Of a DNA stretch of 64,000 nt, positions 8,698 to 16,202 are shown in pieces. Position numbers and translations under genes: made by a program. The notes below the pieces were generated by a model that was not told the origin of the DNA, made no database searches, and was given only the letters and a program-made list of their open reading frames with translations. Source of the DNA: Tardiphaga robiniae (lineage in GTDB: Bacteria > Pseudomonadota > Alphaproteobacteria > Rhizobiales > Xanthobacteraceae); the NCBI RefSeq assembly GCF_001618955.1, contig NZ_LVYV01000054.1:62001-126000 (forward strand), read 5' to 3'. Within the stretch, counting starts at the first letter, position 1. Every line of letters begins with the position of its first letter.

Positions 8698-9756
8698 ATG
8701 AAGCAGATTCGCAACACGATTATTCGTGCCGGCCTGGATGCGCTGTATTTCAGCGGCGCCCACCGGGTGTTGCGGCCGATCTTCGGCGGCGTCGGCACCA
8801 TTTTCATGCTGCACCATGTGCGCCCTGCGCATGCCGGCCCGTTCCAGCCCAACCGCCACCTCGAGATCACGCCCGATTTCCTGCGCGCCACCCTCGCTTA
8901 TCTGCGCGCGACCGACGTCGATATTGTAACGCCCGATGAAGTGCAGCGGCGGTTGACGGAGCGGGATTTCTCGCGCCGCTTCGCCTGTTTCACCTGCGAC
9001 GACGGCTATCGCGACAACCGCGACCATGCATTGCCCGCGATGCGGGATTTCGACGCGCCCTTCACGGTCTATGTCACCAGCGACTTCGCCTCCGGCACAG
9101 GCCGGCTGTGGTGGGTGGCGCTGGAGCGCGTCGTTGCCAGGGCCGATGCGATCGAGGCCCCGATCGACGGACGGATGGTGCGCCTGGACACATCGACGCT
9201 CGCCGGCAAGGACATGGCGTTCGACCGCCTGCATGGCTGGCTGCGCGGGTTGCCGGAAGAAGCGGATATCCGCCGCGAGGTCAGCGCACTCTGCGCTGCG
9301 CATGGCATCGACGAAGGCGCGGTCAGCCGCGAGCTGTGCATGTCGTGGGACGAACTCAAACCGTTCGCCGCAGATCCGCTGGTGACAATCGGCGCGCATA
9401 CCGTAAGTCACTGCAATCTCGCCAAACAGACCGAAGCGATGGTCGTGCATGAGCTGTCAGCCAGCCGCACCGATATCGAAAACGTTCTGCAGCGCCCGGC
9501 CGTGCATCTTGCCTATCCCTATGGCGACCGCTGCGCCGCGGGCACACGGGAATTCGCACTGGCGAAAAGCGCCGGCTTCGAGACAGCCGTGACGACGCGC
9601 CCCGGCGTGATCGCCTCGGAGAACTCCTCGCAGCTCACAGCGCTGCCGCGGGTCTCGCTGAACGGCAACTATCAGGACACCCGCTATCTGCCGGTGCTGA
9701 CCTCCGGCGCGGCCACCGCGATGTGGAACGGCTTCCAGCGCGGCGGCGTCGGATAA
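8698..9756 (+). CDS. Polysaccharide deacetylase (NodB-homology, CE4-type)
   Basis: Protein of 352 residues from the ATG at 8698; an in-frame TTG at 8683 would add five residues. NodB-type metal-dependent deacetylase: first motif FTCDDGYRD with catalytic Asp101 and metal Asp102, then HTVSH with metal-binding His234 and His238, then the AYPYGD strand. These are the three hallmarks of CE4 enzymes that remove acetyl groups from sugar polymers. There is no clear signal peptide, so it may act on cytoplasmic or membrane-attached glycan precursors. It is monocistronic, divergent from the BON-OmpA operon and convergent with the CBS-BON gene. The substrate cannot be told from sequence. Confidence 0.88.
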   Translation: MKQIRNTIIRAGLDALYFSGAHRVLRPIFGGVGTIFMLHHVRPAHAGPFQPNRHLEITPDFLRATLAYLRATDVDIVTPDEVQRRLTERDFSRRFACFTCDDGYRDNRDHALPAMRDFDAPFTVYVTSDFASGTGRLWWVALERVVARADAIEAPIDGRMVRLDTSTLAGKDMAFDRLHGWLRGLPEEADIRREVSALCAAHGIDEGAVSRELCMSWDELKPFAADPLVTIGAHTVSHCNLAKQTEAMVVHELSASRTDIENVLQRPAVHLAYPYGDRCAAGTREFALAKSAGFETAVTTRPGVIASENSSQLTALPRVSLNGNYQDTRYLPVLTSGAATAMWNGFQRGGVG

Positions 9757-9767
9757 TCTGGCCATGC

Positions 9768-9786
9768 GCTGCAGGCGAACTGCAGC
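9768..9786. terminator. Hairpin between convergent genes
   Basis: GCTGCAG and CTGCAGC form a perfect 7-base stem with a 5-base loop, in the 48-base gap between the convergent deacetylase and CBS-BON genes. The position suits a bidirectional terminator, although neither side has a T-run. Confidence 0.45.
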
Positions 9787-9804
9787 GAAGCGTCCCGCAC
9801 CGGA

Positions 9805-10530
9805 TCAGACCGGCTTTTGCGGCAGATCGGTCTCCGGCGGAAAATACACGCCCGACATCGGATCGACCCAGCACAGATGCTCGTTGACGCGGGTTACGCC
9901 AGTCACATTTTCAGCAGCCACGACGATCGCCCGACGGACATTCTCATCCGTGATGAAGCCGTCGATGTCTACGACGCCATCCTTCACCCGGACGTCGAGG
10001 CCGAATGGCGTCCATTCATTATGCCTGAGCACAGCGACGATGCGGCGGCGGATCAACGCATCACTCGACCCGACATCGGACACATCGTGCATGACATCGG
10101 CGATGGCCTCGACGAAATTCTGCCGGCTGACGATACCCACGAGCTTGTCGCCCTGCACCACCGGCACGCGCTTGATGTGATACTTCTCCATCACCTCGAC
10201 GATATCGGCCAGCCCGGTCTCCTCGGTCACCGTGCGGACCTCGCGGGTCATGATCTCGTGCACCTTGCGGCCGGCTTCGCGGACATAATCGATGGCCTGC
10301 AGGCTGGGGCCACGCACGAATTCGAGCCAGCGCGGACGCCTACGCTGCGTGCCGACCTCGTGCCGACGCAGGAAGTCCCGCTCGGTCACAATGCCAACCA
10401 GCTTGCCGGCCGCATCCACCACAGGCAATCCGCTGACGTGGTAGTCGATCATCAGCCTCGCAGCTTCGCTGATCGACGCGTCTGGCGACACGGTGACGAG
10501 CTTGCGGGTCATAATTTGATGGGCTCTCAT
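9805..10530 (-). CDS. CBS-pair plus BON domain protein
   Basis: Soluble protein of 241 residues. Two CBS motifs come first: residues 1-60 (IMTRKLVTVSPDASISEAARLM, then SGLPVVDAAGKLVGIVTERDFL) and about 90-145 (IMTREVRTVTEE, then IKRVPVVQGDKLVGIVSRQNF). A BON domain follows at about 155-220 (LDVRVKDGVVDIDGFITDE). CBS pairs usually bind adenosyl nucleotides and BON domains bind membranes or lipids, so this looks like an energy- or nucleotide-sensing regulator. The partner is unknown. A GGGAGAG ribosome-binding site precedes the ATG. Divergent from the SDR at 10713. Confidence 0.88.
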   Translation of the reverse strand: MRAHQIMTRKLVTVSPDASISEAARLMIDYHVSGLPVVDAAGKLVGIVTERDFLRRHEVGTQRRRPRWLEFVRGPSLQAIDYVREAGRKVHEIMTREVRTVTEETGLADIVEVMEKYHIKRVPVVQGDKLVGIVSRQNFVEAIADVMHDVSDVGSSDALIRRRIVAVLRHNEWTPFGLDVRVKDGVVDIDGFITDENVRRAIVVAAENVTGVTRVNEHLCWVDPMSGVYFPPETDLPQKPV

Positions 10531-10633
10531 GACACTCTCCCGTTGGGTTGAGGTCCGTTAGCTGGACGAACCAACGCAAGAAGCCTACGCCAGCCACCGG
10601 TTCCGGCCTTGATCTGGCTCAACCGCAGCGGCG

Positions 10634-10659
10634 CTTGTTGACTCGCCTTGTTGACTCCC
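10634..10659 (+). repeat. Two tandem 13-base repeats in a divergent promoter region
   Basis: The unit CTTGTTGACTCGC is followed directly by CTTGTTGACTCCC (one mismatch), 54-79 bases before the SDR start. Each copy contains TTGACT, close to a -35 element, so the repeat may be a promoter duplication or a regulator site. Confidence 0.5.
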
Positions 10660-10712
10660 CTTGCCCGCCGCCGCACACAATCGGCCCAACGACAAAACAA
10701 ACGGGAGGCATC

Positions 10713-11519
10713 ATGTTCACCAATCTGTTTTCGCTCGATGGCCGCATTGCACTCGTCACCGGCGGCTCGCGCGGCATCGGCAAGATGATTGCAGCCGGAT
10801 TTCTCAGCCAGGGCGCAGCGAAGGTCTACATCACCGCGCGCAAGGCCGGGCCGTGCGAAGCGACCGCAAAAGAACTCTCCGCGCAGTATGCCGGTGAATG
10901 CATCGCACTGCCGATCGACATTTCGACCATGGCCGGCATCGAGATGCTGGCTGCCGAGATCAAGAAGCGCGAACCCAAGCTCGACATTCTCGTCAACAAT
11001 GCGGGCGCCGCCTGGGGCGCGGACTTCGATGAATTTCCGGAGAGCGGCTGGGACAAGGTGATGACGCTGAACGTCAAGACGCCGTTCTTTCTGACCAAGG
11101 CGCTGGCCGGACCGCTGCGTGCAGCAGCCAGCGCGGACAAGCCCGCCAAGGTCATCAATATCGCTTCCATCGACGGCATCTTCGTCAATCCGATGGAGAC
11201 CTATTCCTATGCGGCGAGCAAATCCGGCCTGATCCACCTGACGCGGCGGATGGCCGTCAAACTGATCCAGGATCACGTCGTCGTCACGGCCATCGCGCCG
11301 GGCCCGTTCCAGTCCGACATGAACAAGGCCGCACGCGACAATGCCGATGAGGTGGCGACCCGCGTGCCCGCCGGCCGGATCGGCACCGACGAGGACATGG
11401 CGGGCGCCGCGATCTATCTCGCCTCGCGCGCCGGCGACTATGTGGTCGGCGCGACCATCGCGGTGGATGGCGGCATCGTCTATGCGAATCCAGGCATCAA
11501 GGGCGACGGCTGGGATTGA
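10713..11519 (+). CDS. SDR-family oxidoreductase (RhlG / 3-oxoacyl reductase-like)
   Basis: Short-chain dehydrogenase of 268 residues, started at the ATG at 10713 behind a GGGAGG site; the reading frame stays open upstream but without family sequence. NADP-binding VTGGSRGIGKMIAAGF lies near residues 15-30, LVNNAGAAWG follows, and the active site has the NIAS serine and YAASKSGL with catalytic Tyr and Lys. The length, with insertions around residues 45-75, resembles RhlG-like 3-oxoacyl reductases. No lipid or rhamnolipid genes are adjacent, so the substrate is open. Confidence 0.88.
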   Translation: MFTNLFSLDGRIALVTGGSRGIGKMIAAGFLSQGAAKVYITARKAGPCEATAKELSAQYAGECIALPIDISTMAGIEMLAAEIKKREPKLDILVNNAGAAWGADFDEFPESGWDKVMTLNVKTPFFLTKALAGPLRAAASADKPAKVINIASIDGIFVNPMETYSYAASKSGLIHLTRRMAVKLIQDHVVVTAIAPGPFQSDMNKAARDNADEVATRVPAGRIGTDEDMAGAAIYLASRAGDYVVGATIAVDGGIVYANPGIKGDGWD

Positions 11520-11534
11520 TGATGGACAACGATG

Positions 11535-11570
11535 GCCCCCCGGGATGGAGCATCAGCCACATCCGGGGGA
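11535..11570 (+). terminator. GC-rich stem-loop downstream of the SDR gene
   Basis: Arms around 11535-11545 and 11561-11570 pair over about nine bases with one bulge (C-rich left arm, G-rich right arm) around a 15-base loop. It starts 16 bases after the SDR stop. It lacks a T-run, so termination efficiency is uncertain. Confidence 0.4.
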
Positions 11571-11714
11571 CCGGCTGCCGCCATAATCAGCCGCGGTTAT
11601 AAAATGAGCAATTAACGAATTCCAGTCTCGCTCGAGACCGGTATGTTGCAAAGCTATTTTCTAACAAGCTCCTGAAATACCCCGCAATTAGCTCCGAAGC
11701 ATGTCGCCGCTTGT

Positions 11715-11728
11715 CATTGTACACAATG
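11715..11728. promoter_or_regulatory. Inverted repeat overlapping the sigma-54 promoter
   Basis: CATTGT and ACAATG arms are separated by AC. The right arm overlaps the first bases of the -24 element at 11727. An operator in this position could let a repressor block the promoter, for example one sensing a ureide or amide. No regulator gene is adjacent. A second inverted repeat, GTCTCG-CT-CGAGAC, lies at 11625-11638. Confidence 0.45.
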
Positions 11729-11742
11729 GCACGCGCCTTGCT
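11727..11742 (+). promoter_or_regulatory. Sigma-54 (RpoN) promoter for the biuret/allophanate operon
   Basis: TGGCACGCGCCTTGCT matches the sigma-54 consensus TGGCAC(G)-N4-TTGC(A/T) at every conserved base, with correct spacing between the -24 GG and -12 GC. The expected start of transcription is about 11753. The hydrolase ATG at 11787 has GGGGAGAGA just before it. Sigma-54 control fits nitrogen-scavenging genes driven by NtrC. I did not find a convincing NtrC site in the ~200 bases upstream. Confidence 0.82.
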
Positions 11743-11786
11743 TCGTTAACTCCTGAGAGACCCATAGCCTTGGGGAGAGACGGCAA

Positions 11787-12521
11787 ATGGCGGACTCACC
11801 ACACTCAGCAACGGTTGTTGCCGAACCCGGCCCGATCGCCGTCGACTGGGCCGCGACGGCGCTCGTCATCATCGACATGCAGCGCGATTTCATGGAGCCC
11901 GGCGGCTTCGGCGAGACGCTGGGTAATGACGTGTCGCAACTCGCCAGCGCCGTCGCCCCGATCGCCGCGGTCCTAAAAGCCGCGCGCGAAACCGGGATGA
12001 TGGTGGTGCACACCCGTGAGGGGCACCTGCCCGATCTCTCCGACGCACCGCCCGCCAAGATCGAACGCGGCGCGCCGAGCCTCCGGATCGGCGATCCCGG
12101 TCCGATGGGACGCATCCTCATTCGCGGCGAGGCTGGTCACGACATCATTCCCGCGCTCTATCCGGTCGAAGGCGAGATCGTCATCGACAAGCCCGGCAAG
12201 GGCGCGTTCTACGCCACGACGCTCGGCGCCGATCTCAAGGCGCGCGACATCGACACACTGCTGGTCTGCGGTGTCACCACGGAGGTCTGCGTCAACACCA
12301 CCGTCCGCGAAGCCAATGACCGCGGCTATCGCTGCATCGTCATTTCTGACGGCTGCGCGTCCTACTTTCCTGAATTCCACGAGATGGGCCTGAAGATGAT
12401 CAAGGCCCAGGGCGGCATCTTCGGCTGGGTCGCCTCATCCGCCGCAATCCTTGAAGCAATGACACTTTCTGAAAATGCACCGGAGACTTCCAACAAACTT
12501 GCAGCAGGAGCATCACGATGA
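11787..12521 (+). CDS. Cysteine amidohydrolase of the isochorismatase fold, biuret hydrolase-like
   Basis: Protein of 244 residues that probably hydrolyses a ureide amide, most likely biuret to allophanate plus ammonia. The catalytic triad of the family is visible: Asp30 (VIIDMQRDF), Lys135 ([13 protein letters not shown]) and Cys168 ([12 protein letters not shown]). From memory, these line up with the Asp/Lys/Cys triad of rhizobial BiuH at an offset of 6-7. The assignment rests on context: an allophanate hydrolase gene follows in the same operon, and the promoter is of the nitrogen-control type. N-carbamoylsarcosine amidase, ureidoacrylate hydrolase or triuret hydrolase are alternatives. Its end overlaps the permease start by ATGA. 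Confidence 0.82.
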   Translation: MADSPHSATVVAEPGPIAVDWAATALVIIDMQRDFMEPGGFGETLGNDVSQLASAVAPIAAVLKAARETGMMVVHTREGHLPDLSDAPPAKIERGAPSLRIGDPGPMGRILIRGEAGHDIIPALYPVEGEIVIDKPGKGAFYATTLGADLKARDIDTLLVCGVTTEVCVNTTVREANDRGYRCIVISDGCASYFPEFHEMGLKMIKAQGGIFGWVASSAAILEAMTLSENAPETSNKLAAGASR

Positions 12522-14161
12522 GCACGACCGCGGGGACGTTTTCTAAAGATTCTGCCGGCAAATCCGACTTCAAGCCCGCTCTATGGACGCCGGGCGACTG
12601 GAATGCGTTTTTCGGCTTCGGCACCAACATCCTCGTCAACATGCTGGTGCTGACCGGCCTGCTGCGCTTTGTCCTGAAAATGCCCGACAACATCGTGTTC
12701 GGCCGCATCCTGCCGGCGATGGGCCTGATGATGTGCATGTCGACGATGTACTACGCCTGGCTTGCCTACAAACTGGCGCAGAAGACCGGCCGCAGCGATG
12801 TCTGCGCGCTGCCCTCGGGCATCAGCGTGCCGCATATGTTCATCGTCACCTTCGTGATCATGCTGCCGATCTCGATCACCACAGGCGATCCCATCAAGGG
12901 CTGGGAAGCTGGCCTCGTCTGGGTGTTCTTCCAGAGCTTCATCCTGATGATCGGCGGCTTCATCGCGCCGTGGATCCGCAAGGTGACACCGCGCGCCGCG
13001 CTCCTGGGCACACTGGCGGGCGTTTCCATCGCCTTCATCGCGATGCGTCCGGCGCTGGAAATGTTCATGACGCCGGTGATCGGCCTCACATGTTTTGCCA
13101 TCATCATGCTGAGCTGGTTCGGCGGCTATAAATATCCCAAGGGAATTCCGGCCGGCCTCGTCGCGATCGGCGTCGGCATGGTGATCGCCTGGGGCTCAAA
13201 TCTGTTCGGTATCGGTATCGGCGGCGTCAGCGTCGCCGGGGTGAAGGCCGCCTTCACCAATTTCGGCTTCTCGGTGCCGATCCCGGCCTTCGATCACGTG
13301 TTCTCGGGATTCCAGTTCCTCGGCATCATCCTGGTCACCGCCATTCCCTATGGCATCTACGATCTGGTCGAGGCGATGGACAACGTCGAGAGCGCGGAAG
13401 CTGCCGGCGACGAATATCCGACCACCCGCGTGCTGACCGCCGACGGCGTCGTCTCGCTGATCGGCTGCCTGATGGGCAACCCCTTCATCAACGCGGTATA
13501 TATCGGCCATCCCGGCTGGAAGGCGATGGGCGGCCGGATCGGCTACTCGGCGGCGACTGGCTTGATGGTGATCGTGTTGTCATGGTTCGGCGTCATCTCG
13601 CTGATGCTGGCCGTCATCCCTGTGGTCGCGATCTCACCGATCCTGCTCTATATCGGCATGCTGATCTGTGCGCAGGCCTTCGAGACCACGCCACGCGAAC
13701 ACGCGCCGGCCATCGCGCTTGCGCTGACGCCGCATCTGGCGGCCTGGGCCACGGTGCTGCTGTCGGGCGCACTCGGTGCCGCCGGTATGAATTTTGGTGC
13801 GATCCATTCGCCTGAATTCATCGCCAAGATGGGACAGAACGGCGTGTTGTTCCACGGCCTCGAAGTCATGGGCGGCGGCTCGATCCTGGTCGGCCTGGTG
13901 CTCGGCGCCATCACGGTGTTCGTGATCGAGCGCAAATTCCTCAACGCTTCGGCTTTCGCTCTGGCCGGTGCGGTCCTGACCTATTTCGGCTTCATGCATG
14001 GCGAGGCGATCGGGATTGGCGGCGGATTGGGGGTGACGCCCGGCGTCGCTCTCGCTTATGCTCTTGTTGCAGCCGGGCTCTTTGCCGCGGACAAGTTCGG
14101 CGCAACCAGCCTGTCTTCTGTCCCGCAATCGGAGCCGCCACTTGCCGTGCCTGCTGAATAA
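12518..14161 (+). CDS. NCS2/AzgA-like xanthine-uracil-type permease
   Basis: Polytopic inner-membrane protein of 547 residues with about 12-14 membrane helices and a hydrophilic N-terminal ~25 residues. It resembles distant AGZA/NCS2 nucleobase permeases, with [15 protein letters not shown] near 90-105 as the recognisable loop, plus [18 protein letters not shown] and [19 protein letters not shown]. It is translationally coupled to the hydrolase and precedes allophanate hydrolase, so its likely cargo is biuret or another small ureide. That would differ from ABC-type uptake described for other ureide operons. Substrate is inferred from context only. Confidence 0.8.
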   Translation: MSTTAGTFSKDSAGKSDFKPALWTPGDWNAFFGFGTNILVNMLVLTGLLRFVLKMPDNIVFGRILPAMGLMMCMSTMYYAWLAYKLAQKTGRSDVCALPSGISVPHMFIVTFVIMLPISITTGDPIKGWEAGLVWVFFQSFILMIGGFIAPWIRKVTPRAALLGTLAGVSIAFIAMRPALEMFMTPVIGLTCFAIIMLSWFGGYKYPKGIPAGLVAIGVGMVIAWGSNLFGIGIGGVSVAGVKAAFTNFGFSVPIPAFDHVFSGFQFLGIILVTAIPYGIYDLVEAMDNVESAEAAGDEYPTTRVLTADGVVSLIGCLMGNPFINAVYIGHPGWKAMGGRIGYSAATGLMVIVLSWFGVISLMLAVIPVVAISPILLYIGMLICAQAFETTPREHAPAIALALTPHLAAWATVLLSGALGAAGMNFGAIHSPEFIAKMGQNGVLFHGLEVMGGGSILVGLVLGAITVFVIERKFLNASAFALAGAVLTYFGFMHGEAIGIGGGLGVTPGVALAYALVAAGLFAADKFGATSLSSVPQSEPPLAVPAE

Positions 14162-14215
14162 CATCGTCTCAACCTGCGGGTGGCACACCCGTGCCATCCG
14201 CAGCAGGTTCGCATC

Positions 14216-16021
14216 GTGAGTGAGTCCGTTCCCGAGACCATCGCCGCCATCGTCGCCGCGCATCGCGCTGGCACCGTGACGCCCGCACAGACAGTCGCCC
14301 GCAGCTATCAGCGCATCCGCGACCGCGGTGACACGGCGATCTTCATCACGCTCCGCAACGAGGCCGAGGCGATCGCCGAAGCCGAGGCGCTCGCTGCGAA
14401 GGATCCTGCAACGCTGCCGCTCTACGGCGTGCCGGTCGGCGTGAAGGACAATATCGACGTCGCCGGTCTGCCGACCACGGCGGCCTGTCCCGCTTTCGCC
14501 TATAACGCAACGCGCGATGCCAGCGCCGTGGCGCGGCTGCGTGCCGCTGGCGCGATCATCATCGGCAAGACCAATCTCGACCAGTTCGCGACAGGTCTGG
14601 TCGGCGTGCGCTCACCCTATGGCATTCCCAAGAACGCGATCCGCGACGATCTCATACCGGGCGGATCGAGCTCCGGCTCTGCCGTTGCCGTGTCGGCTGG
14701 CCTCGTGCCGCTGACGCTGGGGACTGACACTGCGGGCTCCGGCCGCGTGCCGGCGATGCTCAACAATATCGTGGGCCTCAAGCCGAGCCTCGGCCTGATT
14801 CCGACCGCCGGCGTCGTGCCGGCCTGCCGCACGCTGGATTGTGTGTCGATCTTCACGCTCACGGTGGACGATGCCGTTGCCGCGCTCGATGTGATGGGCG
14901 GCTATGACGCGCATGATCCCTATTCGCGCAAGCGGGTGCCGGGTTCGCTCACGGAATTTCCGAAGGGCCTCAAGCTCGGCGTGCCGCGCAATGGCCAACT
15001 GATCTTCTTCGGCGACAAGGCCTCGGAGAAAGCCTATGCGGACGCGCTGAAGCGCTGGACCTCGCTCGGCGCGACGCTGGTCGAGTTCGACCTCGAGCCG
15101 TTCTATGAGACCGCGCGGCTGCTTTACGATGGACCATGGGTCGCCGAACGCCTGCTGGTGATCCGCGACCTGCTGGCGTCGGCGCCGGATGCGATCCATC
15201 CCGTCACGCGCGAAATCACCATCGCCGGTGCACGCCAGAGCGCGACCGATACGTTCGCGGCCCTGTACAAGTTGCAGGAGCTGAAGCGTGTCGCCGAGCA
15301 GGCTTTCACTGCTATCGACGCGCTGGTGCTGCCGACCGCACCGACCGCCTATACGACCGCGCAGGTGCTCGCCAACCCCATCGAGCTCAATTCGCGGCTC
15401 GGCACCTATACCAACTTCGTCAATCTGCTCGACCTCTGCGGCCTCGCCATCCCTGCAGCGATGCGTGCCGACGGCATCCCGTTCGGCATCACGCTGCTGG
15501 CGCCGGGCGGCGAAGACGCCTTGCTGGCCAGCATTGGGCGGGTGTTTCATGCCGATACCAAGCTGCCGGTCGGCGCCAGAGCCCTGCCGCAGCCGGCGCT
15601 CGCGCTGCTGTCCACTGAGTTGGCCGCCGGCGAAATCGCGATCGCCGTCGTCGGCGCGCATCTCTCCGGCATGGCGCTGAATGGCGAATTGACGGCGCTG
15701 AACGGTCGCCTGCTGAAAGCCACGACGACGGCGCCGGACTACAAGTTCTATGCGCTCAACGGCACGACGCCGGCGAAGCCCGGCCTGCTGCGCGTCGCGG
15801 ATGGTACGGGTTCGGAAATCGCCGTCGAAGTCTGGGCGTTGTCGGCAGAGGCCTTCGGCAAATTCGTTGCATCGCTTCCGCAGCCGATGTCGATCGGCAC
15901 GCTGACATTGTGCGACGGGTCGAACGTCAAGGGCTTCCTCGTGGAAGCCAAGGCGACGGAAGATGCACGCGATATTTCGTCGTTTGGCGGATGGCGGGCT
16001 TATATGGCGGAGAAGAAGTAG
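14216..16021 (+). CDS. atzF: Allophanate hydrolase (AtzF-type)
   Basis: Amidase-signature enzyme of 601 residues that cleaves allophanate to ammonia and CO2. GTG at 14216 is chosen: the upstream extension is unlike the family and this start gives the usual ~600-residue length. The Ser-cisSer-Lys triad is complete, Lys77 (VGVKDNID), Ser151 (GGSSSGS) and Ser175 (DTAGSGR), matching AtzF Lys91/Ser165/Ser189 at a constant offset of 14. The C-terminal ~150 residues (from about VVGAHLSGMALNGEL) form the AtzF-specific second domain, separating it from ordinary amidases. It is the last gene of the three-gene operon, 54 bases after the permease. Confidence 0.93.
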   Translation: MSESVPETIAAIVAAHRAGTVTPAQTVARSYQRIRDRGDTAIFITLRNEAEAIAEAEALAAKDPATLPLYGVPVGVKDNIDVAGLPTTAACPAFAYNATRDASAVARLRAAGAIIIGKTNLDQFATGLVGVRSPYGIPKNAIRDDLIPGGSSSGSAVAVSAGLVPLTLGTDTAGSGRVPAMLNNIVGLKPSLGLIPTAGVVPACRTLDCVSIFTLTVDDAVAALDVMGGYDAHDPYSRKRVPGSLTEFPKGLKLGVPRNGQLIFFGDKASEKAYADALKRWTSLGATLVEFDLEPFYETARLLYDGPWVAERLLVIRDLLASAPDAIHPVTREITIAGARQSATDTFAALYKLQELKRVAEQAFTAIDALVLPTAPTAYTTAQVLANPIELNSRLGTYTNFVNLLDLCGLAIPAAMRADGIPFGITLLAPGGEDALLASIGRVFHADTKLPVGARALPQPALALLSTELAAGEIAIAVVGAHLSGMALNGELTALNGRLLKATTTAPDYKFYALNGTTPAKPGLLRVADGTGSEIAVEVWALSAEAFGKFVASLPQPMSIGTLTLCDGSNVKGFLVEAKATEDARDISSFGGWRAYMAEKK

Positions 16022-16040
16022 CAGCATCGCGCCGACCGTG

Positions 16041-16187
16041 CGCTCCCTCGCCCCGCTCTTGCGGGGAGAGGGCTGGGGTGAGGGGCTCTTGCAAGCCACA
16101 AATGATGTCGATGAGATGAGGTCCGCGCGCTGCCCCTCACCCGCCGCGAAGACGCGGCGACCTCTCCCCGTGCAGAACGGGGAGAGG
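16041..16187. repeat. Palindromic intergenic repeat element (family A)
   Basis: The gap between atzF and the chemoreceptor gene is filled by a compound inverted repeat. One arm (about 16061-16086) reads GGGGAGAGGG...GGTGAGGGGC and its near-complement lies at 16132-16170. Smaller hairpins occur at 16052-16067 (CCCCGC/GCGGGG) and 16161-16187 (CCTCTCCCC/GGGGAGAGG). Similar G-rich/C-rich palindromes occur at 20071-20231 and 25446-25606. It looks like a dispersed non-coding repeat typical of this group, and may also serve as a transcription terminator between convergent genes. Confidence 0.75.
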
Positions 16188-16202
16188 TAAGAAGAAGCCC
16201 CT

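Noticed and set aside
11520-11786. Guanidine or other riboswitch upstream of the hydrolase operon
   Set aside because: No recognisable conserved riboswitch core; a sigma-54 promoter close to the start leaves little leader sequence.
14612-16099. 495-codon open frame opposite atzF
   Set aside because: Antisense to a gene with a complete catalytic triad.
16041-16187. CRISPR array
   Set aside because: Repeats are palindromic and irregularly spaced, with no unique spacers between identical units.
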